Shown: positions 1 to 7,389 of the stretch, one piece after another
How positions within the stretch are numbered: the first letter of the stretch is position 1
Layout of the letters: each line of letters begins with the position of its first letter
NCBI GenBank assembly: GCA_040512755.1
Contig: JBEVEP010000105.1
Location: 1-15,277, forward strand
Direction of reading: 5' to 3'
Length of the DNA stretch: 15,277 nucleotides
Source: JBEVEP01 sp040512755
Lineage (GTDB): Bacteria; Pseudomonadota; Alphaproteobacteria; Rhizobiales; Rhizobiaceae
Position numbers and translations under genes: made by a program
The notes under the pieces: generated by a model
What the model saw: the letters and a program-made list of their open reading frames with translations, nothing else
What the model was told of the DNA's origin: nothing
Database searches by the model: none

Positions 1-633
1 CGAGCCACCGCCACAAGCCTTATCCTTTCCATCCTCGCCGCTACTTTATCGATCTTTCTGTCGCAGTCGCTGGTCGTGACGCGGCGGGCTCTTCAATTGC
101 GACGGCGCGGAGAGGCGCGCTCTGTGTTGGAAACGGTGACAGACACCGGCGCCGGTTTCGTGCTGGTGGTGCCGCCGATTGTCATCGGAGCAGGATGGTT
201 CATTCTCCTGCGTCATTTCGGCGACGTTTTTCTGGTCGCGCCCGTCATGGTCGTTACGGTCAACGCGGTGATGGCGATGCCGTTCGCGATCCGGGCCATT
301 CGGCCTGCGTATGATGCAGCAAGCGAGCGGCATGAGCTTTTGTGCGCCCAACTCGGCATCGCCGGCTATGACCGTTTCCGTCTCATCGATTGGCCCGTAC
401 TTCGTCGGCCGCTGGCTACCGCCTTTGTCTTTGCAATGGCGCTGTCGCTCGGCGATCTGGGCGTAATCGCGCTATTCGGCAGCGAAACCGTCCAGACTCT
501 TCCCTATCTTCTGCTTGCCCGGATGGGCAGCTACCGGACCCAGGATGCCGCTGGCCTTGCGCTGCTGCTTGGGCTCTTGTGTCTTATTCTGATGACGATT
601 GCTGATAGACTAGGGAAGAAGGCCGATGGATAG
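1..633 (+). CDS. thiP: Thiamine ABC transporter permease ThiP, C-terminal part (5' end outside window)
   Basis: This is the membrane permease of the ThiBPQ importer for thiamine and its phosphate esters in the inner membrane. The frame is open from base 1, so the start lies outside the window and only about 210 C-terminal residues are present. Several long hydrophobic segments are visible. The cytoplasmic EAA loop that contacts the ATPase reads [20 protein letters not shown], with the conserved glycine and the terminal proline. It is followed by a helix with [12 protein letters not shown], which closely resembles the end of known ThiP proteins. The stop codon overlaps the start of thiQ by 8 bases, so the two are translated from one message. 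Any thiamine riboswitch for the operon would be upstream of the window. The identification rests on the EAA loop, the ThiP-like ending and the ATPase partner; another binding-protein-dependent permease is a less likely alternative. Confidence 0.88.
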   Translation, partial: RATATSLILSILAATLSIFLSQSLVVTRRALQLRRRGEARSVLETVTDTGAGFVLVVPPIVIGAGWFILLRHFGDVFLVAPVMVVTVNAVMAMPFAIRAIRPAYDAASERHELLCAQLGIAGYDRFRLIDWPVLRRPLATAFVFAMALSLGDLGVIALFGSETVQTLPYLLLARMGSYRTQDAAGLALLLGLLCLILMTIADRLGKKADG

Positions 634-1405
634 ACCGGTATCCGCCAAGACCGGTGCGGATGTACGGCTCGACCGGGTCGCCTTCAGCTACGGTGAAGCC
701 TCGATGGAGTTCGACCTTGCCATCGAAGCGGGATCCATCACAGCGATCATGGGGCCAAGCGGCTCCGGGAAATCGACACTGCTCAATCTGGTTGCCGGGT
801 TCGCGTCGCCGCAATCCGGAAGAATTCTGATCAGCGGCGCCGACGTAACGGACATCTCGCCATCGGAACGGCCAGTCTCCATGGTATTCCAGGAGAACAA
901 TCTCTTCGCCCATCTGGATGTCGCCGCGAATGTCGGCCTTGGCCGCTCGCCGGCGCTCCGACTGACCCCGGGTGATCGCACCGCGGTAACTTCGGCAATT
1001 TCGCGTACGGGTCTTTCCGGCAAGGAGAAACGTCTCCCGCGCGAATTGTCAGGCGGCGAACGCCAACGGGTGGCCCTTGCGCGCGTTCTTGTTCGCGACC
1101 GTCCCGTGCTGCTCCTTGACGAACCCTTCGCCTCTTTGGGTCCCGCCTTGCGGCAAGACATGCTGGACCTCGTAAAAGCGCTGCATGCCGAGCGGCGGAT
1201 GACAATCCTGTTCGTCACCCATCAGCCCGACGATGCCCGATGGATAGCCAGCAGGATCGTATTTCTTGAGAACGGGCATGTCGTTGCCGCTGGTGAGACA
1301 GAAGAGTTCTTCGGTAGGCATGGCCCCGAAGCCTTCAAACGATACGTCGGCGACAATGTCGCACAGATGCACGCCGCCCGAGGAATTGCCCGCAAGCCGA
1401 CATAA
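626..1405 (+). CDS. thiQ: Thiamine ABC transporter ATP-binding protein ThiQ
   Basis: This is the cytoplasmic ATPase that drives the ThiP permease. All nucleotide-binding motifs are intact in the 259 residues: Walker [10 protein letters not shown] at 43-51, Q-loop glutamine 89 in [13 protein letters not shown], signature LSGGERQ at 141-147, Walker B LLLDE at 162-166, D-loop SLGP at 170-173 and H-loop histidine 199. The [10 protein letters not shown] stretch and the DEPFASLGP wording match ThiQ more closely than other importer ATPases. At about 260 residues it is slightly longer than the E. coli protein, the excess being a short C-terminal tail. The start at 626 overlaps thiP by 8 bases, so it is translationally coupled. 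The 140 bp that follow contain no gene and only weak GC-rich inverted repeats (around 1455-1500), so the operon probably ends here. Confidence 0.92.
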   Translation: MDRPVSAKTGADVRLDRVAFSYGEASMEFDLAIEAGSITAIMGPSGSGKSTLLNLVAGFASPQSGRILISGADVTDISPSERPVSMVFQENNLFAHLDVAANVGLGRSPALRLTPGDRTAVTSAISRTGLSGKEKRLPRELSGGERQRVALARVLVRDRPVLLLDEPFASLGPALRQDMLDLVKALHAERRMTILFVTHQPDDARWIASRIVFLENGHVVAAGETEEFFGRHGPEAFKRYVGDNVAQMHAARGIARKPT

Positions 1406-1545
1406 TTTCCGGTCAAACAGCGATAGATGCGCTAGAATTCTCGTCTTGTGACGGGGAGTGGTCTAGGTCCCCAGCAGGTCGCCCGGTATCAGCCGGGACT
1501 TTGCGAAGGGAAGGCGAAAGGAAAATCACTCTGCCGATCTGCTCG

Positions 1546-3051
1546 ATGACATTGGTGGGATCACCGGTATCGGGAAGGCCGACGCCAATCCATTGGCGGG
1601 GGGTGATGGCGGCTGCGCTCCTTGCACTTGTCTCGGGCTGCCAGGCGCTTAACGGACCGATCAACGAACAGGCGTTCCGTCCATCGGATAATCCCGTAAC
1701 GGTGGACACCGTTGCCCGCTACGACAAGCTCGCGGCGCTCGCGAAGGCGCAGCACCCGCGCATCCTTGCCACCTACGGCGGTGAGTATTCGGATCCGAAG
1801 CTGGAACGGATGGTCGCAAAGGTCGTCGGCACGCTGACCTTCGACGCCGACAATCCATCGCCTCAAACGTATCGAATCACGATCCTGAACTCACCCAATG
1901 TGAACGCTTTTGCCCTACCCGGCGGCTATCTTTATGTGACTCGCGGGCTTCTGGCTCTGGCCAATGACTCGGCCGAACTTGCCGCCGTCATCGCCCACGA
2001 AATGGGCCATGTCACCGCCAACCACGGCGTCCAGCGCCAACAGAGGGAAGCCGAAGAGGTTCTGGCGACCAAGGTTGCAACCGATGTGCTCGGTGAAAGC
2101 CCCGCTGCCAAGGCCGCACTCATCCGCGGGAAGCTTCGCCTCGCCCAGTTCTCACGCAATCAGGAACTTGAGGCAGACGCAATCGGAATCCGGGCGATCA
2201 GCAAAGCGGGCTACGATCCGTTCGCTGCGAGCCGTTTCCTGCAGTCCATGGCGGCATATAGCGAATTCCGCAACGTGACCGGCGCCCAGGACGCCAGCCT
2301 CGACTTTCTTGCCAGCCATCCGAACGCGCCCCAGCGCATCGAGCTTGCACAGCGGCTTGCCCGCTCCGATGGGGCAGCGGGCAGGGGAGCGCAGGATCGT
2401 GATTCGTTCCTCGCCGGTATTGACGGCTTGCTGTTCGGCGACACGCCCGAGGAAGGCTACGTTCGCGGCTACTCCTTCCTTCATCCGGGCCTCGGCGTTG
2501 CGTTCTCGGTGCCCTCTGGCTTCGTCATCGACAATTCGGCGGCCGAAGTCACGGCTACCGGGCCGGGCGACGTGGCAATACGCTTCGACGGCGTATCGAT
2601 AAAGCCAAACGTTCCGCTGACGGAATACATCCGCAGCGGCTGGGTCACCGGATTGGATCCCGCCAGCGTCCGCTCTGAAACCATTAACGGCAATGAAGCC
2701 GCCGTCGCAAAGGCCCGCGCCGACGCATGGCAGTTCAACATCACCGTGATTCGTGTCGGAGACCGCGTCTACCGGCTTTTGACGGCGGCGCCGACTGGGA
2801 GCACGACTCTCGATGCGGTCGCACGTCAGGTCGGATCCAGTTTCCGATCGCTGTCAGCCAGCGAGAAAGCGGCTCTGAAGCCGCTCCGCATTCGTGTCGT
2901 CACCGTGAAGCCCGGCCAGACGATCGGGTCGCTCTCCGCTACCATGGTCGGTGTCGACCGCAAACTTGATCTGTTCCGGGTTCTGAATGCGCTCCCTCCG
3001 GGCGGTGGCGTTTCGGCCGGCGACAAGGTCAAGATCATCACCGATCGATGA
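1546..3051 (+). CDS. M48 family zinc metalloprotease, predicted lipoprotein with C-terminal LysM-like region
   Basis: This is a putative zinc endopeptidase anchored on the periplasmic side of a membrane. Numbering from the ATG at 1546 gives 501 residues. A short hydrophobic segment ends in the lipobox LVSGC with Cys32 as the expected lipidation site. The peptidase domain has HEMGH at 151-155 and the downstream ELEAD motif with the third zinc ligand near Glu209. An NAFALPGGYLYVTRGLL stretch typical of M48 lies upstream. The last 55 residues (VKPGQTIGSL through AGDKVKIITD) resemble a LysM peptidoglycan-binding fold. The layout fits the COG4784-type Zn-dependent proteases of alphaproteobacteria, which are related in role to BepA/LoiP-like envelope quality-control proteases. 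The start is uncertain: a TTG at 1501 and a CTG at 1531 behind a purine-rich stretch are in frame, and an ATG at 1606 would leave almost no charged n-region. It converges with rpoH with only 4 bases between the two stops. The substrate is unknown. Confidence 0.85.
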   Translation: MTLVGSPVSGRPTPIHWRGVMAAALLALVSGCQALNGPINEQAFRPSDNPVTVDTVARYDKLAALAKAQHPRILATYGGEYSDPKLERMVAKVVGTLTFDADNPSPQTYRITILNSPNVNAFALPGGYLYVTRGLLALANDSAELAAVIAHEMGHVTANHGVQRQQREAEEVLATKVATDVLGESPAAKAALIRGKLRLAQFSRNQELEADAIGIRAISKAGYDPFAASRFLQSMAAYSEFRNVTGAQDASLDFLASHPNAPQRIELAQRLARSDGAAGRGAQDRDSFLAGIDGLLFGDTPEEGYVRGYSFLHPGLGVAFSVPSGFVIDNSAAEVTATGPGDVAIRFDGVSIKPNVPLTEYIRSGWVTGLDPASVRSETINGNEAAVAKARADAWQFNITVIRVGDRVYRLLTAAPTGSTTLDAVARQVGSSFRSLSASEKAALKPLRIRVVTVKPGQTIGSLSATMVGVDRKLDLFRVLNALPPGGGVSAGDKVKIITDR

Positions 3052-3055
3052 GAGT

Positions 3056-3913
3056 TCAGGCTGCGTTCTCGAAGGCCGGATTCACCTTGACCAGCGCCGT
3101 CTTCAGCTTTTCCAATGCGCGCGTCTCGATTTGCCGGACGCGCTCCTTGGAAATGCCGAGGGTCACGCCCAGCGATTCCAGAGTGGCGCCGTCATCTTGC
3201 AACCGGCGTTCCTGAATGATCTTCAACTCACGCGGATTGAGCACGCCAAGGGCGTCGTGCAGCCAGTCCGCTCGCCGCTCGATGTCGATGGTTTCTTCCG
3301 CAATTTCATCGGGTAGCGGATCATCTGAAGCGAGAAAGTCCAGGCGGTCGGCCGAACCGCTTTCATCGGCGATCGGACTGTTCAGTGAGGTATCGGGGCC
3401 GGACAAGCGCGAATCCATCATCGCCACATCGGCTTCCGAAACGCCGAGTTCGGATGAGATCTCGCGATAGATGGCTCCGTCCGGCAGTGGCCCGGTGGTC
3501 TGCGCCAACCTTGCGCGCAAGCGGCGGAGATTGAAGAACAGGGCCTTCTGGGCGGAACTCGTGCCCCCACGGACGATCGACCAGTTGCGCAAGATATAGT
3601 CCTGCATCGAAGCTCGAATCCACCAGGTGGCGTAGGTGGAGAAGCGTACTTCGCGATCTGGTTCGAAGCGCGCCGCCGCTTCCAGCAGGCCCACATGGCC
3701 CTCCTGGATGAGATCGCCGATCGACAGGCCGAAGTAGCGGAATCTTGCTGCCATGGAGATGACCAGCCGCATGTGGGCGGTCGTGATCCGGTGAAGCGCC
3801 TCCTGGTCCCCAAATTCCTTCCAGCGTACCGCCAGATCATGCTCTTCGGCACGGCCGAGATAGGGGGCTTCCATCGCCGTCTGGATGAGGCTCCTCTTTG
3901 CGGATTCTTCCAT
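3056..3913 (-). CDS. rpoH2: RNA polymerase sigma-32 family factor, RpoH2 type
   Basis: This is an alternative sigma factor of the heat-shock (sigma-32) family. Region 2 (about residues 46-116) carries DLIQEGHVGLLEAAARF and the promoter-melting segment FSTYATWWIRASMQDYILRN. The RpoH-specific box AQKALFFNLRRL is at about 121-132. A region 4 helix-turn-helix (LGISKERVRQIETRALEKL) lies near the C terminus. Two starts are possible. The ATG at 3913 (285 residues) has a GGAG 8 bases upstream; the ATG at 3928 (290 residues) has no visible ribosome site, so I prefer 3913. The sequence looks like the rhizobial RpoH2 branch, linked to oxidative, singlet-oxygen and osmotic stress, rather than the main RpoH1. 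The assignment to RpoH2 is from recollection of family sequences, helped by the EcfG-type promoter upstream at 4026-4050. Confidence 0.93.
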   Translation of the reverse strand: MEESAKRSLIQTAMEAPYLGRAEEHDLAVRWKEFGDQEALHRITTAHMRLVISMAARFRYFGLSIGDLIQEGHVGLLEAAARFEPDREVRFSTYATWWIRASMQDYILRNWSIVRGGTSSAQKALFFNLRRLRARLAQTTGPLPDGAIYREISSELGVSEADVAMMDSRLSGPDTSLNSPIADESGSADRLDFLASDDPLPDEIAEETIDIERRADWLHDALGVLNPRELKIIQERRLQDDGATLESLGVTLGISKERVRQIETRALEKLKTALVKVNPAFENAA

Positions 3914-4025
3914 CGCCAGGCGCTCCATGCTGAGGCGACATTGGGATCCGATTGCGGATCTCGCTGCTTTTGAAAGGTGGACGCCGGCCCGAAAATACCT
4001 GCCGGCGCCGCCAGAACCTCTTTCA

Positions 4026-4050
4026 AACGTCCAGCGGGAAAGAACGTTCC
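4026..4050 (-). promoter_or_regulatory. EcfG (general stress sigma)-type promoter of rpoH2
   Basis: On the minus strand the sequence reads GGAAC, a 16-base spacer, then CGTT. This is an exact match to the alphaproteobacterial EcfG/RpoE2 promoter consensus GGAAC-N16/17-CGTT. Transcription would start near 4018, giving an rpoH2 leader of about 100 bases. Known biology agrees: in Sinorhizobium meliloti rpoH2 belongs to the RpoE2 regulon. Confidence 0.8.
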
Positions 4051-4109
4051 ATCAGCGGCGGAGTCACGCTGCGCCGTGTGCCGGCTATCGGGCGTCTCTT
4101 AACGGAAGG

Positions 4110-4174
4110 CCAAGAATTAGAATCGACTTTCGGATACCACGATGCGCAGGTTCGAAGATTTGGAGCTTCCTTGG
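4110..4174 (+). repeat. Degenerate copy of an interspersed palindromic repeat (family C, copy 1)
   Basis: This stretch aligns by eye with 14657-14720 at roughly 73% identity with one gap. The shared core is TTTCGG, CACGATGCG, AAGAT and TGGAGC in the same order. The hairpin at the left end is perfect in the other copy but decayed here. It lies between gapR and the rpoH2 promoter. The family resembles one I recall as common between genes in Mesorhizobium genomes. Confidence 0.65.
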
Positions 4175-4285
4175 CATGTACAAAGAACGCGTGGCGTTAC
4201 CAACTGGCGCGCAGGCGCGGGAAACACTGTTCTCGCGCGAAATCCGTCGTCTTGCAAACTCAGCTTTGAGAGCTTCCCGGAAGCG

Positions 4286-4546
4286 TTACTCCATACCGAG
4301 CGCCGCCTTATAGAGGTCGAGGATTGCCTCTTCCTCCTGGCGTTCGGCCTGGTCTTTCTTGCGTAAACGAATGATGGCGCGAACCGCCTTGGTGTCGAAC
4401 CCGACGCCCTTCATCTCGGCGAAGACTTCCTTGATATCATCGGCGATGGTCTTCTTTTCTTCCTCCAGCCGCTCGACACGCTCGATAAAGGCGCGAAGCT
4501 GGCCAGCGGCAACGGTCTGACTGGTTTCGGTGATGTCGTCGGCCAT
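4286..4546 (-). CDS. gapR: GapR nucleoid-associated protein (DUF2312)
   Basis: This is a small DNA-binding protein of the DUF2312/GapR family. In Caulobacter GapR binds overtwisted, AT-rich DNA, for example ahead of replication forks and at the 3' ends of active genes, and assists type II topoisomerases. The 86-residue product has the family pattern throughout: [21 protein letters not shown] at about 12-32, then [20 protein letters not shown] and [22 protein letters not shown]. It is predicted to be almost entirely helical, with a heptad-like N-terminal half, and is close in length to the 89-residue Caulobacter protein. The ATG at 4546 has a GGAG 7 bases upstream; an in-frame ATG at 4582 would add 12 residues outside the family pattern. 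The gene is transcribed in the same direction as the DUF1244 gene and rpoH2, but gaps of 109 and about 370 bp suggest separate control. Confidence 0.93.
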   Translation of the reverse strand: MADDITETSQTVAAGQLRAFIERVERLEEEKKTIADDIKEVFAEMKGVGFDTKAVRAIIRLRKKDQAERQEEEAILDLYKAALGME

Positions 4547-4565
4547 AGGGGTCTCCAGGGAAACA

Positions 4566-4580
4566 GCCGCGACTCGCGGC
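4566..4580. promoter_or_regulatory. Perfect 7-bp inverted repeat just upstream of gapR
   Basis: GCCGCGA and TCGCGGC flank a single C here, about 20 bases upstream of the gapR start. It lies within the probable 5' leader or core promoter of gapR. It could be an operator or a leader hairpin. It has no T-run on the gapR side, so it is not a convincing terminator. Confidence 0.35.
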
Positions 4581-4655
4581 AAAAAGGTCCGCGGTTCGAT
4601 GCCCTAGGAGGTCCACTGGGTCAAGCGCCGAAATGCGCTCGCGGAAAGCACAGGG

Positions 4656-4964
4656 TCAACGCTCCTTGTGTGGACGTGATTCGAACGCCGCCCGGCTGGC
4701 CTCCGACGCCTCGGTCTGATGCTTCGCTTGCCACTCTGCATAGGGCATGCCGTAGATCATCTCACGCGTCTCGTCCTTCGAAAGTTCAATGCCTTCCGCG
4801 CTCGCCGCGTCACGATACCAGTTGGACAGGCAATTCCTGCAAAAACCCGCGAGATTCATGAGATCGATGTTCTGAACGTCGGACCGCTGGCGCAGATGGT
4901 CGAGAAGCCTGCGAAAAGCGGCCGCTTCGAAATCACGTTTCTGGCGTTCGGTGAGTTCGGTCAT
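4656..4964 (-). CDS. DUF1244 family protein
   Basis: This is a small cytoplasmic protein of the DUF1244 (SMc04008-like) family, whose function is unknown. It has 102 residues, the usual size, with no signal peptide or membrane segment. The hallmark is the conserved stretch AGFCRNCLSNWYRDAA at about 39-54, which contains a CxxC pair (Cys42 and Cys45). A second conserved block, GIELSKDETREMIYGMPYAEW, follows. The CxxC suggests a metal or redox site, but this is not shown. The ATG at 4964 is chosen because a GAGG lies 8 bases upstream; an ATG at 4982 would add six residues and lacks such a site. A sigma-70-like promoter is visible at 5004-5032. The gene stands divergent to the DUF1036-pyk operon. 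Confidence 0.88.
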   Translation of the reverse strand: MTELTERQKRDFEAAAFRRLLDHLRQRSDVQNIDLMNLAGFCRNCLSNWYRDAASAEGIELSKDETREMIYGMPYAEWQAKHQTEASEASRAAFESRPHKER

Positions 4965-5320
4965 CTTATCATCCTCGCCCATGGCGAATTGGCCGGCGTG
5001 ACGTATATCGGGACGTCAATTGACGGCGTCAATGGGAGCCAGTCGGCGGGCCCGATGCCGCCTGCTTGTCACCTCTTTCGACCGATGTCGTGGCGATACA
5101 AGGCACGGCGGAGTGAACCGAACTTTTCCCGGCAAGTCGCGGCGCGCAACGCCGCCATTTCGTCAATCTTCCCGTGACATGGTGGCACAAAAACGCAAAT
5201 AGAAGCGCTGCCGTTGCATTAATCGATTAGGATGAGGCAGTCGACTGCGTTGACATGCGCGCACACTTTGCCGAAAAGGGGCATCGAACGATGCTGATTT
5301 TCAAGCATGGGGGCTTCAAG
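4965..5320. other. Divergent control region between the DUF1244 gene and the DUF1036-pyk operon
   Basis: No gene is seen in these 356 bp. They hold the DUF1244 promoter and three short perfect palindromes: CGTCAATTGACG (5014-5025), TAATCGATTA (5220-5229) and GCAGTCGACTGC (5237-5248). A TTGACA follows at 5250-5255 and could be the -35 of the rightward operon, although no good -10 follows it. If that promoter is used, the upstream in-frame ATG at 5255 cannot be the protein start. Confidence 0.5.
5004..5032 (-). promoter_or_regulatory. Predicted sigma-70-type promoter of the DUF1244 gene
   Basis: On the minus strand a TTGACG (-35) is followed by a 17-base spacer and GATATA (-10). The start of transcription would be near 4997, about 30 bases before the ATG. 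The -35 lies next to a perfect 12-base palindrome (CGTCAATTGACG, 5014-5025) inside the spacer, which could be an operator. Confidence 0.5.
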
Positions 5321-5809
5321 ATGGGATTTACCGGGAGGCAGCGTATTCACCCGGTGCTGACCGCTCTTCTGGCCGTCCTTGCTCTTCCATTCATTGTCAC
5401 AGTATCGGCAACGTCCGCGCGAGCTGACTTCCGGGTTTGCAACGCGACGCAAAATCTTGTCGGCGTCGCGATCGGCTATCGCGCGAAGGCCGGATGGGTC
5501 ACCGAGGGCTGGTGGCACATCGAGGGGTCGACCTGCAAAACGCTGATCGAAGGTCAACTGTCGTCACGCTACTACTATCTCTATGCGGAAGACGCCGAGC
5601 GCGGAGGCCGCTGGGACGGCCCCGTCAACATGTGCGTTGCGGAAAAAGAGTTCAAGATCTCCGGAGTCAGCGATTGTTTTGCCCGTGGATTTCAGCGTGC
5701 CGGCTTTCAGGAATATGACACGGGCGAACAGGCAAGCTGGATGGTCCAGCTGACCGACGAGCCCGCAACGGACGGCGCAGCCGCCGTCACGGGAACGAAC
5801 AATCAATGA
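5321..5809 (+). CDS. Secreted DUF1036 family protein
   Basis: This is a small exported protein of the DUF1036 family, function unknown. From the ATG at 5321 it has 162 residues. The first 35 form a clear Sec signal peptide: a basic start (RQR), a hydrophobic core and an ARA site after residue 35. The mature part begins DFRVCNATQNLVGVAIGY and is rich in aromatic residues (GWWHIEGSTC, SSRYYYLYA). It contains four cysteines, which would allow two disulfides in the periplasm. The start at 5321 has a run of five G about 7 bases upstream. ATGs at 5255 and 5291 are in frame but would place 22 or 10 extra residues before the signal peptide. Its stop overlaps the pyk start in an ATGA, so the two genes are coupled. 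I recall the same pairing in other rhizobia. A link between an exported protein and pyruvate kinase is not understood. Confidence 0.85.
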   Translation: MGFTGRQRIHPVLTALLAVLALPFIVTVSATSARADFRVCNATQNLVGVAIGYRAKAGWVTEGWWHIEGSTCKTLIEGQLSSRYYYLYAEDAERGGRWDGPVNMCVAEKEFKISGVSDCFARGFQRAGFQEYDTGEQASWMVQLTDEPATDGAAAVTGTNNQ

Positions 5810-7242
5810 GACGCAACCGCAAGGTCAAGATCCTCGCAACGCTCGGTCCTTCCTCCTCGGATGAGGCGATGATCCGCAAACTCTTCGAAGCGGGCGCCGA
5901 TGTGTTCCGCATCAATATGAGCCACACGGACCATGCGTCGATGGAAGCGTTGGTCAGCCGCATCCGTGCTGTCGAGACCGAACTTGGCAGGCCGATCGGC
6001 ATTCTCGCCGATCTTCAGGGTCCGAAGCTGCGTGTCGGCAAGTTCGCCAAGGGCAGCGAAGAACTCATCGTCGGCCAAAGCTTCACGCTCGATGACAATC
6101 CCGAACCCGGAAACAGCACGCGCGTAAACCTGCCGCATCCAGAGATTCTGCAGTCTGTAGAACCTGGTCACCGGCTCCTGATCGACGACGGCCGGCTGCA
6201 GTTGCGGGCCGACGCAGCCGACGGTAAATCAATTGTGTGCACAGTGGTCTCTGGCACGAAGATATCCGACCGGAAAGGCGTCTCCTTGCCTGACACCGAT
6301 CTGGCGGTCGGCGCATTAACCGACAAGGATCGCCGCGATCTGGATGCCGTGTTGGCCAACGGGGTCGACTGGGTAGCATTGTCCTTTATCCAGCGGCCGG
6401 AGGATTTGGCCGAGGTCCGCAAGATCGCACGCGGCCGGGCTGCACTTCTGTCGAAGATCGAGAAACCACAGGCGGTCGCCCGGCTCGCCGAGATCATCGA
6501 ACTCTCCGACGCCTTGATGGTGGCGCGCGGCGATCTGGGCGTGGAAATGCCGCTTGAGGCCGTCCCCGGTATTCAGAAGCAGATCACACGCGCCGCACGC
6601 CGCGCCGGAAAGCCTGTGGTCGTTGCAACTCAAATGCTGGAATCGATGATCAGCGCTCCGGTTCCAACACGTGCGGAAGTGTCCGACGTGGCAACGGCGG
6701 TGTTCGAAGGCGCAGACGCTATCATGCTGTCAGCCGAGTCGGCTGCCGGGCAATATCCTGTCGAGGCGGTGACAACCATGGACCGCATCGCCCGGCGCGT
6801 CGAGCAGGACCCGACCTATGCTGGGATTATCAACGCCCAGCGTTCGGAGCCTGAAGCAACTGGCGCAGATGCGATCTCACTCGCGGCGCGGCAGATCGCC
6901 GAAACGCTGCGATTGCAGGCGATCGTGACATACACCGCATCCGGCACGACGGGCCTACGTGCTGCGAGAGAGCGGCCGCAAGTTCCGATCGTGGCGCTTT
7001 CGCCGGTGTTGCAGACAGCGCGCCGCCTCTCATTGCTCTGGGGGACGCACTGCGTGGTTTCGCCCGACGCCGCGGATCTCGACGATATGGTTGACCGAGC
7101 CTGCCACATTGCGTTTGCCGAGGGCTTTGCTGCGGTTGGAGACCGCGTGATCATCACCGCTGGCGTTCCCCTCCGGACGCCCGGCTCCACCAACATGCTG
7201 CGGATAGCCTATATCGGCTCCGATGGCCTCGGTGGGATTTGA
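5806..7242 (+). CDS. pyk: Pyruvate kinase
   Basis: This enzyme converts phosphoenolpyruvate and ADP to pyruvate and ATP, the last step of glycolysis, in the cytoplasm. The 478-residue length is normal for bacterial type I/II enzymes. Visible motifs are KILATLGPSS at 8-17, FRINMSH at 34-40 (substrate- and nucleotide-binding Arg35, Asn37, Ser39), ADLQGPKLRVG at 68-78, SKIEKP at 216-221 with catalytic Lys217 and metal ligand Glu219, VARGDLGVE at 239-247 with metal ligand Asp243, and VATQMLESM at 273-281. The allosteric C-terminal domain is complete. The start codon shares bases with the DUF1036 stop, and no independent promoter is visible. The gene ends three bases before a palindromic repeat. 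Confidence 0.98.
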   Translation: MRRNRKVKILATLGPSSSDEAMIRKLFEAGADVFRINMSHTDHASMEALVSRIRAVETELGRPIGILADLQGPKLRVGKFAKGSEELIVGQSFTLDDNPEPGNSTRVNLPHPEILQSVEPGHRLLIDDGRLQLRADAADGKSIVCTVVSGTKISDRKGVSLPDTDLAVGALTDKDRRDLDAVLANGVDWVALSFIQRPEDLAEVRKIARGRAALLSKIEKPQAVARLAEIIELSDALMVARGDLGVEMPLEAVPGIQKQITRAARRAGKPVVVATQMLESMISAPVPTRAEVSDVATAVFEGADAIMLSAESAAGQYPVEAVTTMDRIARRVEQDPTYAGIINAQRSEPEATGADAISLAARQIAETLRLQAIVTYTASGTTGLRAARERPQVPIVALSPVLQTARRLSLLWGTHCVVSPDAADLDDMVDRACHIAFAEGFAAVGDRVIITAGVPLRTPGSTNMLRIAYIGSDGLGGI

Positions 7243-7245
7243 TTG

Positions 7246-7345
7246 GAGCAATTCCAGGAAAAGTGGAAACCGGTTTTCCGTCCGGAATTGCGATCAAGAA
7301 ATGAGTAGAGCGGTTCAGCGAACCAATCAAGACTGAACCGCTCTA
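7246..7345 (+). repeat. Interspersed palindromic repeat (family A/B, copy A, complete)
   Basis: The first half (7246-7292) has ends GCAATTCC and GGAATTGC in inverted orientation and an inner pair GGAAAA/TTTTCC, so it can fold into a long hairpin. It matches the reverse complement of 8555-8601 at 44 of 47 positions. The second half holds a separate perfect 13-bp inverted repeat (7306-7318 with 7333-7345). The element begins three bases after the pyk stop codon. I recall very similar units as abundant intergenic repeats in Mesorhizobium. Confidence 0.85.
7306..7345 (+). terminator. 13-bp hairpin downstream of pyk, possible transcription terminator
   Basis: TAGAGCGGTTCAG and its exact reverse complement are separated by a 14-base loop. 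No T-run follows on either strand, so termination would be imperfect; protection of the mRNA 3' end is an alternative. The hairpin is part of repeat copy A and lies between the convergent pyk and metallophosphoesterase genes. Confidence 0.4.
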
Positions 7346-7389
7346 AGTGATGCGGGCGCTTGGCTGCGTTCGCCATTTCAAGGCCTTGA

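Larger units (their letters stand above)
3914..4285. other. Intergenic region between gapR and rpoH2, no gene
   Basis: No credible coding frame is present in this stretch of about 370 bp. It contains the rpoH2 leader, the EcfG-type promoter (4026-4050) and a degenerate interspersed repeat (4110-4174). Frames that are open here lack ribosome sites and recognisable protein features. No strong terminator for gapR is visible. Confidence 0.7.

Noticed and set aside
1501..1545. Upstream TTG or CTG start for the M48 protease
   Set aside because: Either would add residues before an already adequate lipoprotein signal. A purine-rich stretch at 1505-1521 keeps the CTG at 1531 possible, so this is a preference rather than proof.
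3885..4313. Open plus-strand frames crossing the rpoH2 start and its promoter region
   Set aside because: They overlap the rpoH2 start and the EcfG-type promoter, lack ribosome sites and look like no protein family.
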